Program-made: the position numbers and the translations under genes
Notes under the pieces: model-generated
What the model was told of the DNA's origin: nothing
The model's database searches: none
The model's input: the letters and a program-made list of their open reading frames with translations, nothing else
In this document: positions 28,241 through 36,155 of the stretch, one piece after another
How positions within the stretch are numbered: position 1 is the first letter of the stretch
How the letters are laid out: each line of letters starts with the position of its first letter
Origin: Runella rosea
Lineage (GTDB): Bacteria; Bacteroidota; Bacteroidia; Cytophagales; Spirosomataceae
DNA length: 64,000 nt
Direction: 5' to 3'
Assembly: GCF_003325355.1 (NCBI RefSeq)
Contig: NZ_CP030850.1
Location: 2,976,001-3,040,000, forward strand

Positions 28241-28833
28241 TATTTGATAGATACCCCGCCCGATATAATCATCTTCATCACATCAGCACTTGAGAGGCCT
28301 TCCAATACTTGAATATGCTCCGCCGAAACAATAAATAGTTCTCCAGAAAAAGCATACGAATGGGGGCAGTAAACTGCCATATAGCCTTCCAATTGTAAAT
28401 TGGACAAGTCTGTTTGGGTAATAAAACCCAATTTTTTAAGATTTGACTGTTGATTAACTGTTACCAGAACAGGTTGATTAAATTTCCGTTTATCCCCTAC
28501 AAAAGCTGTGATGAGGTCTTTAAAGGAGTAATAGATAAGACTCACCAACGGCATCTGCTTCAAAATACTTTGGCCAAAAGCAAAAAATGACTGCGGTACA
28601 AAACGCGAGAAAATAAATCCCAAAAAAACGATGCTTGAAAGGATAATCAACAGCCCCAAACCAGGTAAGTAAAGGGTTTGCTTGTCGCTTGTGTCAATAT
28701 AAATGGGTAGAATGCTATCTAAATACCCAATCCCTTCTTTGATAATTACGAAGGTAAAATAAGTCGGCGCTACTAATATAAGCCCACGGCCAAAGTAGGC
28801 CAGAATACGTTTAACGATACGATTTTGTAGCAT
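28240..28833 (-). CDS. DUF502 family membrane protein
   Basis: 197 residues with two membrane helices (GRGLILVAPTYFTFVIIKEGIGYL and LYLPGLGLLIILSSIVFLGFIF) and a soluble C-terminal domain with the family stretches PLVSLIYYSFKDLITAFVGDK, GFITQ and MAVYCPHSYAFSGELFIV. DUF502 proteins are widespread, and plant homologues have been linked to membrane traffic, but the bacterial function is unknown. It is a single gene, divergent from the unrecognised gene at 29129 and sharing a terminator with the exopolysaccharide cluster. Confidence 0.88.
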   Translation of the reverse strand: MLQNRIVKRILAYFGRGLILVAPTYFTFVIIKEGIGYLDSILPIYIDTSDKQTLYLPGLGLLIILSSIVFLGFIFSRFVPQSFFAFGQSILKQMPLVSLIYYSFKDLITAFVGDKRKFNQPVLVTVNQQSNLKKLGFITQTDLSNLQLEGYMAVYCPHSYAFSGELFIVSAEHIQVLEGLSSADVMKMIISGGVSIK

Positions 28834-29042
28834 TTTACGGCATAATAATAGTTTTACATTTGCCCGATTCTTGTAACTGCATCAACAAATCGGCAAGGCA
28901 TTTGTTCTTGTCAACTGTGAATGTTTTAGGTAAGTTCCTTTTCTCAAATGCCAGTAATCCTCTAATCGGGTCAAAAAATGGATAAAACTCTAAAAAAAAG
29001 AAAAAGATATTTCTTTATAATTACCCGATTTAATGAGATGTT

Positions 29043-29050
29043 TACGTTTG
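29043..29050 (+). promoter_or_regulatory. -7 promoter element before the gene at 29129
   Basis: TACGTTTG matches TAnnTTTG and would start transcription near 29057, leaving a leader of about 70 bases. A separated inverted repeat (AATCGGGT at 28964-28971, ACCCGATT at 29023-29030) lies just upstream and could be an operator. No clear -33 element. Confidence 0.35.
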
Positions 29051-29128
29051 AATACTACCCCTTCTAATTTACTTGTCTTCCGGTAAACGCGACCAGTTGT
29101 ATGGTGTCATTCTAATTTAATTACCCAT

Positions 29129-30445
29129 ATGCCGCGTACCAAAAATAAAATGCATTCTCCCTACTACATGGGAGCAATGGCTAAGTATTGCGATTTGGCC
29201 ATTGGTGGTCATCCTTCTGCCCGGCCTACTGGGGAGGAACAGGCTGCTTGGTTTGCCAAGCACCTTCGTAAAAAAGGTGAGCAAGGGGCCGATTGGGAAG
29301 TGCCTGGTGTAGAAAGCCTGAAAAAGGTTTACTGTAAAATGCGCCGCTCCCCGTGGAGTTGTAGCTTCGACGAATCGACGCTCAATAAAGTATGCGGTAT
29401 GATTGGAAAGGACGTTGAGTTTGCTGATTTCGAAACGTATGAGGACTTCAAAAAATGGATGGGTGAGCCGCCAAACGGGGACGAAAATTGGTTGGCAATC
29501 ATTGCCCGCGAACGCATCCAACAGCTTTTTGAGGAGACTGAAAAACAAAAATTGTTGATACGAAATGCCGAAAACACGGCCCGTTCGCTCACGTTTGATA
29601 TTGAAAAGATTGAGCAATACTTTGCGGTTGGGAACCTCTCGGCGCTGGAAGCGAATAAGTACGCTAAGTTTCAAAAAAAGCAACTGGAGCAACTGGAAAA
29701 ACTTGCGGATTTTGCCATTCAGGAGATTGCTACCGAGTCGTTTATAAAAGCCTTTAACACGGTATTTGTGTACGACAATAATAAAATTATAACTATCACC
29801 CTTACCGCAAAACTTTGGAACTTTGCGTGGAAAATAGACCAACATCTAAAAGGATTGGTAAAGCCCAGCCCAGAAATGCTCCGCTATATGCTGGACCTCA
29901 AATGCAATTTGATGAAAACAGCGGGGGCAATGGACAAGAACGAAATAGCCCAACAGCTTAACCGCGAATTTTTGGAACTGATTGACGAAACCGCTCCCCG
30001 CAACACGTTTGATTTATCCCCTTTGATTTTGTATCATTTGGGCAATTGCTTCATCAATCCGCACTTTTACCACTTAAACCCAGCGTACCACCCCAACGTT
30101 GATGAGTTGATTTCCCAGAAATCGCACTCGCCGTTGTATTATTATCTGCTCGGTATTATTCAATATTACAGAGGTCGTCAATTTTATGCGGCGGCGGTTC
30201 AAAACCTCCATCATGCACTTGAGCATTGGAGCAAAACTGAGCTGAATAAAAGCGTAGAAGCAGGCCACGCATACTATTTGCTGAGCAAAATACAACAGGA
30301 AATGGGGTACTTTGGTGAATCAATCTCGCTTTCCGAAAAGGCAAACGTTATTTTATGCAACGTTGCCGAAATGGATACTTTTATTGAAAATCACTCCGTT
30401 TCCGCAAAAAAGAATGCGCACAATATAGAAAAAGAGCACCGTTGA
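29129..30445 (+). CDS. Uncharacterised multidomain protein with possible N-terminal DNA-binding-like domain and TPR-like C-terminus
   Basis: 438 residues that I do not recognise as a named family. No signal peptide or membrane helix is seen, so it is probably cytoplasmic. Residues about 60-115 (DESTLNKVCGMIGKD, then DFETYEDFKKWM) recall the winged or HTH-like module of many Bacteroidetes regulators, where a TL..LxxYLGYxSWxDF pattern recurs; this is a weak match by eye. Residues about 125-205 are strongly helical and charged, probably a coiled coil. The middle (ESFIKAFNTVFVYDNNKIIT) looks like a small alpha/beta unit. Residues about 300-415 (LYYYLLGIIQYYRGRQFYAA, AGHAYYLLSKIQQEMGYFGE) look like TPR-type helical repeats. 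It is monocistronic. A sensor or adaptor role is only a guess. Confidence 0.6.
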   Translation: MPRTKNKMHSPYYMGAMAKYCDLAIGGHPSARPTGEEQAAWFAKHLRKKGEQGADWEVPGVESLKKVYCKMRRSPWSCSFDESTLNKVCGMIGKDVEFADFETYEDFKKWMGEPPNGDENWLAIIARERIQQLFEETEKQKLLIRNAENTARSLTFDIEKIEQYFAVGNLSALEANKYAKFQKKQLEQLEKLADFAIQEIATESFIKAFNTVFVYDNNKIITITLTAKLWNFAWKIDQHLKGLVKPSPEMLRYMLDLKCNLMKTAGAMDKNEIAQQLNREFLELIDETAPRNTFDLSPLILYHLGNCFINPHFYHLNPAYHPNVDELISQKSHSPLYYYLLGIIQYYRGRQFYAAAVQNLHHALEHWSKTELNKSVEAGHAYYLLSKIQQEMGYFGESISLSEKANVILCNVAEMDTFIENHSVSAKKNAHNIEKEHR

Positions 30446-30463
30446 GGTATCAACAGTGCTCTT
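30432..30463 (-). terminator. Hairpin overlapping the end of the 29129 gene, terminator form on the minus strand
   Basis: AAGAGCAC / GTGCTCTT with an inner GTTGA / TCAAC pairing. On the minus strand the stem is followed by TTTTTC, so it can end transcripts coming from the small ORF at 30501-30590. Its plus-strand first half lies in the last codons of the upstream gene. Confidence 0.55.
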
Positions 30464-30471
30464 CAGAAACC

Positions 30472-30513
30472 AAAAAGCATAACAATGGCAACGCCTCAAC
30501 TTATGCTTTTTTT
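30472..30513. terminator. Bidirectional terminator
   Basis: AAAAAGCATAA (30472-30482) pairs with TTATGCTTTTT (30501-30511), with seven T on the plus strand and five on the minus strand. The loop is long (18 bases). It overlaps the stop codon of the small minus-strand ORF. Confidence 0.65.
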
Positions 30514-30590
30514 GCTTGCAGTTTTTTAACGGTGTATACCGCTGCACCTACTGCCAATGCCACCGACAAGAGTTTGACTACTTTTTTCAC
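30501..30590 (-). CDS. Candidate 29-residue small hydrophobic protein
   Basis: GTG-started ORF of 29 codons. The peptide has a KK N-terminus, one hydrophobic segment (LLSVALAVGAAVYTV) and a basic tail (KKLQAKKA), the form of a single-pass small membrane protein. An in-frame stop lies six codons before the GTG, so the frame is closed. Two hairpin terminators on the minus strand follow directly, which supports a real transcription unit. I see no obvious promoter. The function is unknown, and the remaining gap to 30809 holds nothing else I recognise. Confidence 0.45.
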   Translation of the reverse strand: MKKVVKLLSVALAVGAAVYTVKKLQAKKA

Positions 30591-30809
30591 GGCTTTATGG
30601 ATGATTTAGAAATGAGTAAAATAAATATTAAATGCTGATTTAGAACTTTATATCAGGGTACAAGTCAAAGTATTGTACCTATCAATAAGACACCTAAAAG
30701 AGGCAAAAGGTTTATTGGTTTTGCAATAAAATTACAGCAACAAAAGTGCCAATTTTTAAGTACGAGTTATAGCGTAGAAATACGTGTTTTACGACCGTTT
30801 GATAATTTT

Positions 30810-31820
30810 TCACAATCTTTTCCCTAATTCTTCCAACTGTTGGTCCGTAAAATCCATGTGTGTCACAAACCGCACCAAATGTTTGCCAAACGTAACGGCC
30901 CGAATCCCTTTTTGCGCCAATTGCGCCACGTAATCAACGGCAAGGATAGTTTCGGGCAAACGAAAGATGACAATGTTGGTATCAATCGGAAAAATCTCCT
31001 CTACTTCAGGAAGTTGTTGAAGCATCTGCCCAATAGCTTGGGCCCGGATATGGTCTTCGCGCAGACGCTCTACGTGGTGATCAAGGGCATAAATACCAGC
31101 CGCGGCCAAATAACCCGCCTGTCGCCAGCCGCCCCCCATTACTTTTCGGAATCGTCGCGCTTGTTTTACAAAATCCTTCGTACCCAACAACAACGACCCA
31201 ACTGGGCACCCCAGCCCTTTGGAAAGACAAATACTGATACTATCAAACACACGGCCGTACTCCACGGGGGACTCGCCCGTTTCGACCAAAGCGTTGAATA
31301 GTCTAGCGCCGTCAAGATGTAAGCCCAGACCATGCTCGTTGCAAACCAGGCGAATGTCCTGAATATCCGACAAATTATAATAGCATCCGCCGCCTTTATT
31401 CATCGTATTTTCGAGCGAAACGAGCCTCGATACAGCCGCATGAACATCATCGGGATTATTGACGGCATCTCGTACCTGCTGCGCGTTGATACGACCACGG
31501 TCGCCTTCCAATAACTTAACCGAACTGAACGAATTCAGCGCTATGCCTCCTCCTTCGTACAGGTAAATGTGAGAGTTTTTGTCACAAATTATTTCACTAC
31601 CCGGACGCGTATGCACTCGAATCGCCAGTTGATTAGTCATGGTTCCCGAAGCACAAAACAAGGCCGATTCCATTCCAAACAATCGGGCGGCTTTTTCTTC
31701 CAACGCATTAACTGTCGGGTCGTCGCCAAAAACATCGTCGCCAACAGAAGCGGAAAACATGGCTTCAAGCATGGGCTGAGTAGGTTTAGTCAAGGTATCA
31801 GAACGAAGGTCGATGGACAT
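30810..31820 (-). CDS. ltaE: Low-specificity L-threonine aldolase
   Basis: PLP enzyme of 336 residues splitting L-threonine or allo-threonine to glycine and acetaldehyde. Signatures: IDLRSDTLTKPTQPMLEAM, VGDDVFGDDPTVNALEEKAA, the PLP-stacking region SGTMTNQLAI, LHLDGARLFNA with the PLP-pyridine aspartate D170, and the Schiff-base lysine K201 in ISICLSKGLGCPVGS. All are intact. It lies behind the RDD gene on the same strand with a strong terminator between, so it probably has its own promoter. Confidence 0.94.
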   Translation of the reverse strand: MSIDLRSDTLTKPTQPMLEAMFSASVGDDVFGDDPTVNALEEKAARLFGMESALFCASGTMTNQLAIRVHTRPGSEIICDKNSHIYLYEGGGIALNSFSSVKLLEGDRGRINAQQVRDAVNNPDDVHAAVSRLVSLENTMNKGGGCYYNLSDIQDIRLVCNEHGLGLHLDGARLFNALVETGESPVEYGRVFDSISICLSKGLGCPVGSLLLGTKDFVKQARRFRKVMGGGWRQAGYLAAAGIYALDHHVERLREDHIRAQAIGQMLQQLPEVEEIFPIDTNIVIFRLPETILAVDYVAQLAQKGIRAVTFGKHLVRFVTHMDFTDQQLEELGKRL

Positions 31821-31861
31821 TATGGGGGGATTGGTTGGTTTAAAAATTTGAGCGATGCAAA

Positions 31862-31897
31862 AATAACAAAAGGCGGAAAAGTCCGCCTTTTGTTATT
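31862..31897 (-). terminator. Terminator after the RDD gene
   Basis: AATAACAAAAGGCGGA and TCCGCCTTTTGTTATT form a perfect 16-bp stem with a 4-base loop. It is 18 bases after the RDD stop in the minus direction; the structure is symmetric enough to work on both strands. Confidence 0.85.
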
Positions 31898-31915
31898 GGA
31901 ATAAACTGAAAACAT

Positions 31916-32425
31916 TCAGCTTTTCAACACCAATGTGTTTGCAATCATATCGTGCAAGGCCTGTTTTTTGGCAGTAAACGCCGCCATGATGTACCCAATC
32001 AGCATAATCATCCCCGAAACAATGCGCCCGACAAAACGGATTATTGCCGTGGTTGGGGTAATACGATTTCCGTTGAGATCCGTTACTTTGAGTCCCATCG
32101 CTATTTTACCCAGAGTAGCCTGCTTTTCTGACGACTCCATTAGCACAAAATAAACGCCACTGATGCCCCAGCTTACGAGCTGAATCATCAAGCCCGCTCC
32201 CATCATTGCCGAAAAAATGCCCATCGCTTCGCCAGGCTCCATTGTTTCGAGCGAATCCGTCTCAATCTTGGACGCTACCCCCAGACCCAAGGAGATCATA
32301 ATCGGTACAATAATGAATGATTGAGCAACTCCAATGATGATTCCATCGATAATCAAGGCAACAAGCCGGCGACCAAAACTCGCATAGTTGGTAGGCTCTC
32401 CCACCTGAGTAATTACATTTTCCAT
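31916..32425 (-). CDS. RDD family membrane protein
   Basis: 169 residues, with the family's early arginine and aspartates in FGRRLVALIIDGIIIGV, a second helix pair around LMIQLVSWGISGVYFVLMES, and the RDD-typical ATLGKIAMGLKVTDLNG followed by ALHDMIANTLVL. It has three to four membrane helices. RDD proteins are small inner-membrane proteins; some have been linked to sodium/proton exchange, but most are uncharacterised. It is a single-gene unit. Upstream, 32426-32979 is a 554-base gap with direct repeats and no gene that I can see. Confidence 0.88.
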   Translation of the reverse strand: MENVITQVGEPTNYASFGRRLVALIIDGIIIGVAQSFIIVPIMISLGLGVASKIETDSLETMEPGEAMGIFSAMMGAGLMIQLVSWGISGVYFVLMESSEKQATLGKIAMGLKVTDLNGNRITPTTAIIRFVGRIVSGMIMLIGYIMAAFTAKKQALHDMIANTLVLKS

Positions 32426-32728
32426 GTTAAAAAGGTTAAAAGGTTTCGAACAAATAGGTTATACAAACCTATGATTTTCAGGCAAAAAACCAAACATTTT
32501 ACCCCATTCTTTCCCTGATATATTCAAGTTTTTTTTTCTTCTTAATATCAAAAAAGCTGGCTACATCTACTTGGCAATTTTCGTCAGAACCTACTTCATG
32601 TGCTTTACTTTTGGAAAATACCTTTCGTCCTTTTTAAACACTTTCAAAAACCCTCCCAGCCACTTCCATTTTTAATTGCCTCGCCCTTCCGTTGCAGCAC
32701 TTATTCAATCAAACCCCACGAAATTAGC

Positions 32729-32786
32729 CATTTTGTCACTATAAAATAATCTAAAATTGACATATTGAGACATTTTGTCACTTATA
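32729..32786. repeat. Direct repeats CATTTTGTCACT in the RDD-hsp20 gap
   Basis: CATTTTGTCACTATA at 32729-32743 recurs as CATTTTGTCACTTATA at 32771-32786, 42 bases apart (about four helical turns). A TGACA at 32758-32762 makes an inverted pair with the second TGTCA. It may be a regulator site in the otherwise gene-free 32426-32979 gap. Confidence 0.4.
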
Positions 32787-32905
32787 TTAAATCTTCAAAA
32801 AGTTAAATAAAAAAAGCCAATCATTTGAATATCAAATATTTGAGCAAAAGTAGATTATGAAAGTCAATTATTTTTTAGATCGGTGGTACAAAAGTTGAAG
32901 ATATA

Positions 32906-32940
32906 GAACCGTCGCATCGGCGAACCGTCGCATCGGCGAA
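32906..32940. repeat. Tandem 16-bp repeat before hsp20
   Basis: GAACCGTCGCATCGGC occurs twice head to tail (32906-32921 and 32922-32937), followed by GAA. It is GC-rich in an AT-rich leader, 40 bases before the hsp20 ATG. Regulatory site or recent slippage duplication. Confidence 0.8.
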
Positions 32941-32979
32941 TTGAATCAGAAAACTTAAAACACTAAAAAAATAACAATC

Positions 32980-33411
32980 ATGGCAACTTTAGTAAAAACA
33001 AACGGCAATTTTCCCAACTTATTCGGAAGTGTATTTGGCAAAGACCTCAATGACATTTTTGCCCCTGCAACCTTGAGCAACTACGGCGTACCAGCCGTTA
33101 ATATCGTAGAACACGACGGTGGTTTTCGACTAGAAGTAGCCGCTCCTGGACTCAAAAAAGAAGATTTTAAAATCAACTTAGAAAACAACGTGTTGACGAT
33201 TTCGGCCCAACAAGAGCAGAAAAACGAAGAAAGTACTGAGAAATACACCCGCAAAGAATTTAGCTACACAAGCTTCCGCCGGGCTTTTACCTTGCCTAAC
33301 ACCATCAACGGTGAGCAAATCAACGCCGCTTACACCGACGGAATATTGAAAATCGAACTTCCTAAGAAAGACGAAGCTAAAAAAACGCCCCGTATCATCG
33401 AAATCGGCTAA
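32980..33411 (+). CDS. Small heat shock protein, Hsp20/alpha-crystallin family
   Basis: ATP-independent holdase chaperone of 143 residues. The alpha-crystallin domain spans about 38-133: PAVNIVEHDGGFRLEVAAPGLKKEDFKINLENNVLTIS, then FRRAFTLPNTINGEQINAAYTDGILKIELPK with the conserved G-I-L-x-I-x-L-P. A short C-terminal tail carries the I-x-I-type motif (RIIEIG) that links oligomers. The ATG at 32980 follows an A-rich leader. It has its own transcription unit with a terminator behind it; stress control is likely from the family but not shown by a recognised operator. Confidence 0.95.
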   Translation: MATLVKTNGNFPNLFGSVFGKDLNDIFAPATLSNYGVPAVNIVEHDGGFRLEVAAPGLKKEDFKINLENNVLTISAQQEQKNEESTEKYTRKEFSYTSFRRAFTLPNTINGEQINAAYTDGILKIELPKKDEAKKTPRIIEIG

Positions 33412-33430
33412 TCCAGAAGAATAAATGACA

Positions 33431-33469
33431 AAAGCCCCGCTCCTCATGCAAGAAGCGGGGCTTTTATTT
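33431..33469. terminator. Bidirectional terminator between hsp20 and proB
   Basis: AAAGCCCCGCT pairs with AGCGGGGCTTT, with T runs on both strands. It lies between the converging hsp20 and proB genes. Confidence 0.9.
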
Positions 33470-33509
33470 TTAGAGTGGTGATGGTTTTGAGAAACCATCA
33501 CCACCGCAC

Positions 33510-34541
33510 TTAAAGCAACACAATGTCATTCGCATTGGCTACTTCAAAGTTTTGGGTTTTGAGGTTTTGAGCAATCGAGCTTGAAGATTCTTTTGCTTTG
33601 GCCACCGCCACCGACGTACCTTCTTCATCCACAATCTCAACCGCTTCGCCCGCTTCGAAATCCCCTTCTACTTCCGTGATTCCGACCGCTAAAAGGCTTT
33701 TTCGGTTTTGGAGGGCCAACGCCGCCCCCGCGTCGATTAGGATACGCCCCGCCACCAAACTACCGCTTCCGAGCCAGCGATTGCGGGCCGAAAGCACGCT
33801 TTCCTGAGAAACAAACACGGTTCCAGTTTCTTCTCGCAATGCCCTTAAAATACCATCTGATTCGTTCATCCCGAAGATAATAGTCCGAATGCCCATGCGC
33901 ATCGCGAGTTTGGCGAAGGTAAGTTTGGAGGTCATCCCACCCAAACCTACGCTAGATTTATCCGTTCTGACGTACTTAAAAACATCATTTACCTGCGAAA
34001 CTCTAGGGATAACTTTACCAGTATTGTCCAACAATCCACCCACTGATGTACACAACATCAACGTGTCGGCGCCGAAACCTACCGCAATGAGCGTTGCTAG
34101 TTCGTCATTATCAGAAAACTTTAATTCGCGGCTGCTAACCACGTCGTTTTCGTTAACAATTGGGATAATGCCGTTGTCCCACAACTCCTGAAAGGTTTCT
34201 TTCATTTGTAAAAACTGGTCACGGTTGGCAAAATGCCCTCGCTCACACAGGCTCTGGGCCACAGGAATCTCATACGGGGCAAAAAACTGCGCGTATTTGT
34301 TGAGTAAGAGCAAGTTACCAATGGCCGCTGCCGCTTTTCGCTGGGCTATTTCGCCCGCGTAATTACGGATATACTGCTTTCCCGCCGCCACCGCCCCCGA
34401 CGAAACAATGACCAGATGATACTCTGCGTACAACTGCGCCACCTGCCGGGCAATCTCCACCATCACCAATTGATTCAGCTCGCCGTTGGCTTTGGTAATG
34501 GCCGCACTTCCAAATTTTATAACTAAGATGGGTTTTGACAT
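33510..34541 (-). CDS. proB: Glutamate 5-kinase
   Basis: First enzyme of proline synthesis, phosphorylating glutamate. 343 residues. The amino-acid-kinase domain shows KPILVIKFGSAAIT, VIVSSGAVAAGKQ, PIVNENDVVSSRELKFSDNDELATLIA and GLGGMTSKLTFAKLAMRMG. A C-terminal PUA-type domain follows (RILIDAGAALALQNRKSLLAVGITEVEGDFEAGEAVEIVDEEG). The ATG at 34541 matches the usual N-terminus; the longer open frame to 34598 adds unlike residues. The usual partner gene proA is not next to it in this window. Confidence 0.94.
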   Translation of the reverse strand: MSKPILVIKFGSAAITKANGELNQLVMVEIARQVAQLYAEYHLVIVSSGAVAAGKQYIRNYAGEIAQRKAAAAIGNLLLLNKYAQFFAPYEIPVAQSLCERGHFANRDQFLQMKETFQELWDNGIIPIVNENDVVSSRELKFSDNDELATLIAVGFGADTLMLCTSVGGLLDNTGKVIPRVSQVNDVFKYVRTDKSSVGLGGMTSKLTFAKLAMRMGIRTIIFGMNESDGILRALREETGTVFVSQESVLSARNRWLGSGSLVAGRILIDAGAALALQNRKSLLAVGITEVEGDFEAGEAVEIVDEEGTSVAVAKAKESSSSIAQNLKTQNFEVANANDIVLL

Positions 34542-34653
34542 GAATCGTAATCTTTGCGGCAAAGTTACGAACCAGAAAGGGTTACCCAAATTTAGCATTC
34601 AGGAATCGCAAAACCATTTGCGAAAAACGACACAGTGAATCCTCACATTACAC

Positions 34654-34682
34654 AAAAAGCGAGCGACTTTCGCCGCTCGCTT
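34654..34682 (-). terminator. Terminator after the second SusC/SusD pair
   Basis: AAGCGAGCG pairs with CGCTCGCTT, and the minus strand continues with a T run (TTTTTG). It is 28 bases after the SusD stop. Confidence 0.85.
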
Positions 34683-34709
34683 CTGTACTGAATTCATCAA
34701 GAAAAATCT

Positions 34710-36122
34710 CTATTTATCAAACCACTGCGGCGTATCCAACGTCAATCCAGAAGGCGTATTAGGATTGGAATTGACCTCTTCGCTGCGGTAAAGCAGGCGG
34801 CGTATCAACCCCGCTACAGGTGCCCCCGTTGGAGTAGTCATGGCAGGTACTTCCTGTCCAATGGTTCCCGAACGACGGTGCTGCACCCAGCCTTCAATCG
34901 GCCGCATAAACAAGTCTAAGTATTGCTGTTGCGCCAAAACTGTTTTGTAATTGGTGGCCGTCAGGGCAGGCAAAGCCGCTACGTAGGCATCCGTTTGGGC
35001 CGCAGTGACTCCCAGTGCCAACATTGATTCGCGCACCCCAGCCCGCATCTTGGTGGTAGCTGCCTCAAAGCCTCCGGGGGCAAATCCTCGGGCAATGGCT
35101 TCGGCTTCAAACAACAATTGTTCTGAATACGAAAACGATACTTCTGGCAAATCGGGTTTCAGCAAGTTCATATTAACCAAGGCAGATTTGGTGGTGTACA
35201 CTTCAACTGGCCCAAGTGCAATAAACTCATTGGGAGCCGCATCCGTACCAGGCTGATAAAAATAAGGAATCCGTGGATCTTTGAGCGACACCAGCAAGTC
35301 ATAAACGGGCTTCGAGCAATACCAATCCGATTGTACGCCACCCCGGAAAATAGCCGTAAACGAAAATCGTGGGTTCTGACGACCAGGCTGATTAAAGTAC
35401 TTATACAACATGGCATCGGCGTTGGAAGAAATCATATTTCCCCCCGCAACCAACTGACCAATGGCCGCCCCTTTGGTAGGGTCAGAATCCACCATTGAAA
35501 ACAAAATTCTCATTTTCAATGAGTTGGCAAATTTACGCCATTTAGCCATGTCACCACCATAATACAAGTCATTGGGAGCAATAATACCTTTTGCGTTCAA
35601 GTCAATCAGCCCGATGGCTTCGTCGAGTAGGGCAATAGTGCCGTTCAACACATCCTGTTGTTTGTCAAATTTAGGAAAGTCTACTTTGCCATTTGCAGCT
35701 TCCGTAAACGGAATATCCCCCCACAATAAAGAGGTTTGCGCGTACGCAAACGCCATCAAAATTTTACACTGAGCCACCGCATTTTTATTGACAGGTTGGG
35801 TGTTTTGGGCAATCTCAATCGCCACATTCAGGTTTTTCAGAACATCGGTGTACGTCCGTCCCCAAGCGCTGCGGATACGGGTCTGGTCATACTGCGACTG
35901 AGAAAGGCCCCAACGGCCACCAGAAGCCCACATCTGGTTCATCAGGGCGATGGGCCAAGTGAGTTCGGCCACGCGCAAAAGCGAAAATTGGGTAGAAGCT
36001 CCCGAAAACAATAACGCAGGGTCAACCGATGTAGAACGGTTGGGGTCAACGTTGATGTTGCTGTCTTTGAAACAAGCCGTTGTGGAAATGGCCAGCAATG
36101 CGGCTAAAATCAGCTTTTTCAT
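34710..36122 (-). CDS. SusD/RagB-like nutrient-binding lipoprotein (SusD_2 type)
   Basis: 470 residues with a lipobox (AISTTACFKDSN, cysteine at 17). NVDPNRSTSVDPALLFSGAS, LTWPIALMNQMWASGG and the C-terminal QQYLDLFMRPIEGWVQHRRSG are typical of the SusD_2 (PF12771-like) branch. Members of this branch more often bind peptides or small nutrients than large glycans, which is inference. It is paired with the SusC gene 33 bases upstream and is the last gene of the unit. Confidence 0.92.
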   Translation of the reverse strand: MKKLILAALLAISTTACFKDSNINVDPNRSTSVDPALLFSGASTQFSLLRVAELTWPIALMNQMWASGGRWGLSQSQYDQTRIRSAWGRTYTDVLKNLNVAIEIAQNTQPVNKNAVAQCKILMAFAYAQTSLLWGDIPFTEAANGKVDFPKFDKQQDVLNGTIALLDEAIGLIDLNAKGIIAPNDLYYGGDMAKWRKFANSLKMRILFSMVDSDPTKGAAIGQLVAGGNMISSNADAMLYKYFNQPGRQNPRFSFTAIFRGGVQSDWYCSKPVYDLLVSLKDPRIPYFYQPGTDAAPNEFIALGPVEVYTTKSALVNMNLLKPDLPEVSFSYSEQLLFEAEAIARGFAPGGFEAATTKMRAGVRESMLALGVTAAQTDAYVAALPALTATNYKTVLAQQQYLDLFMRPIEGWVQHRRSGTIGQEVPAMTTPTGAPVAGLIRRLLYRSEEVNSNPNTPSGLTLDTPQWFDK

Positions 36123-36155
36123 GTTGGTTATAGTTGATATAAGTGAATATTTTTA

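Noticed and set aside
28978-29067. A 29-codon ATG ORF rich in lysine and aromatic residues between the DUF502 gene and the gene at 29129.
   Set aside because: It follows from an A-rich tract, has no terminator or paired gene, and overlaps the promoter-like element of the next gene. I see nothing that supports translation.
32906-32940. The tandem 16-bp repeats as a possible CRISPR.
   Set aside because: There are only two copies, directly abutting with no spacers, and no cas genes in the window.
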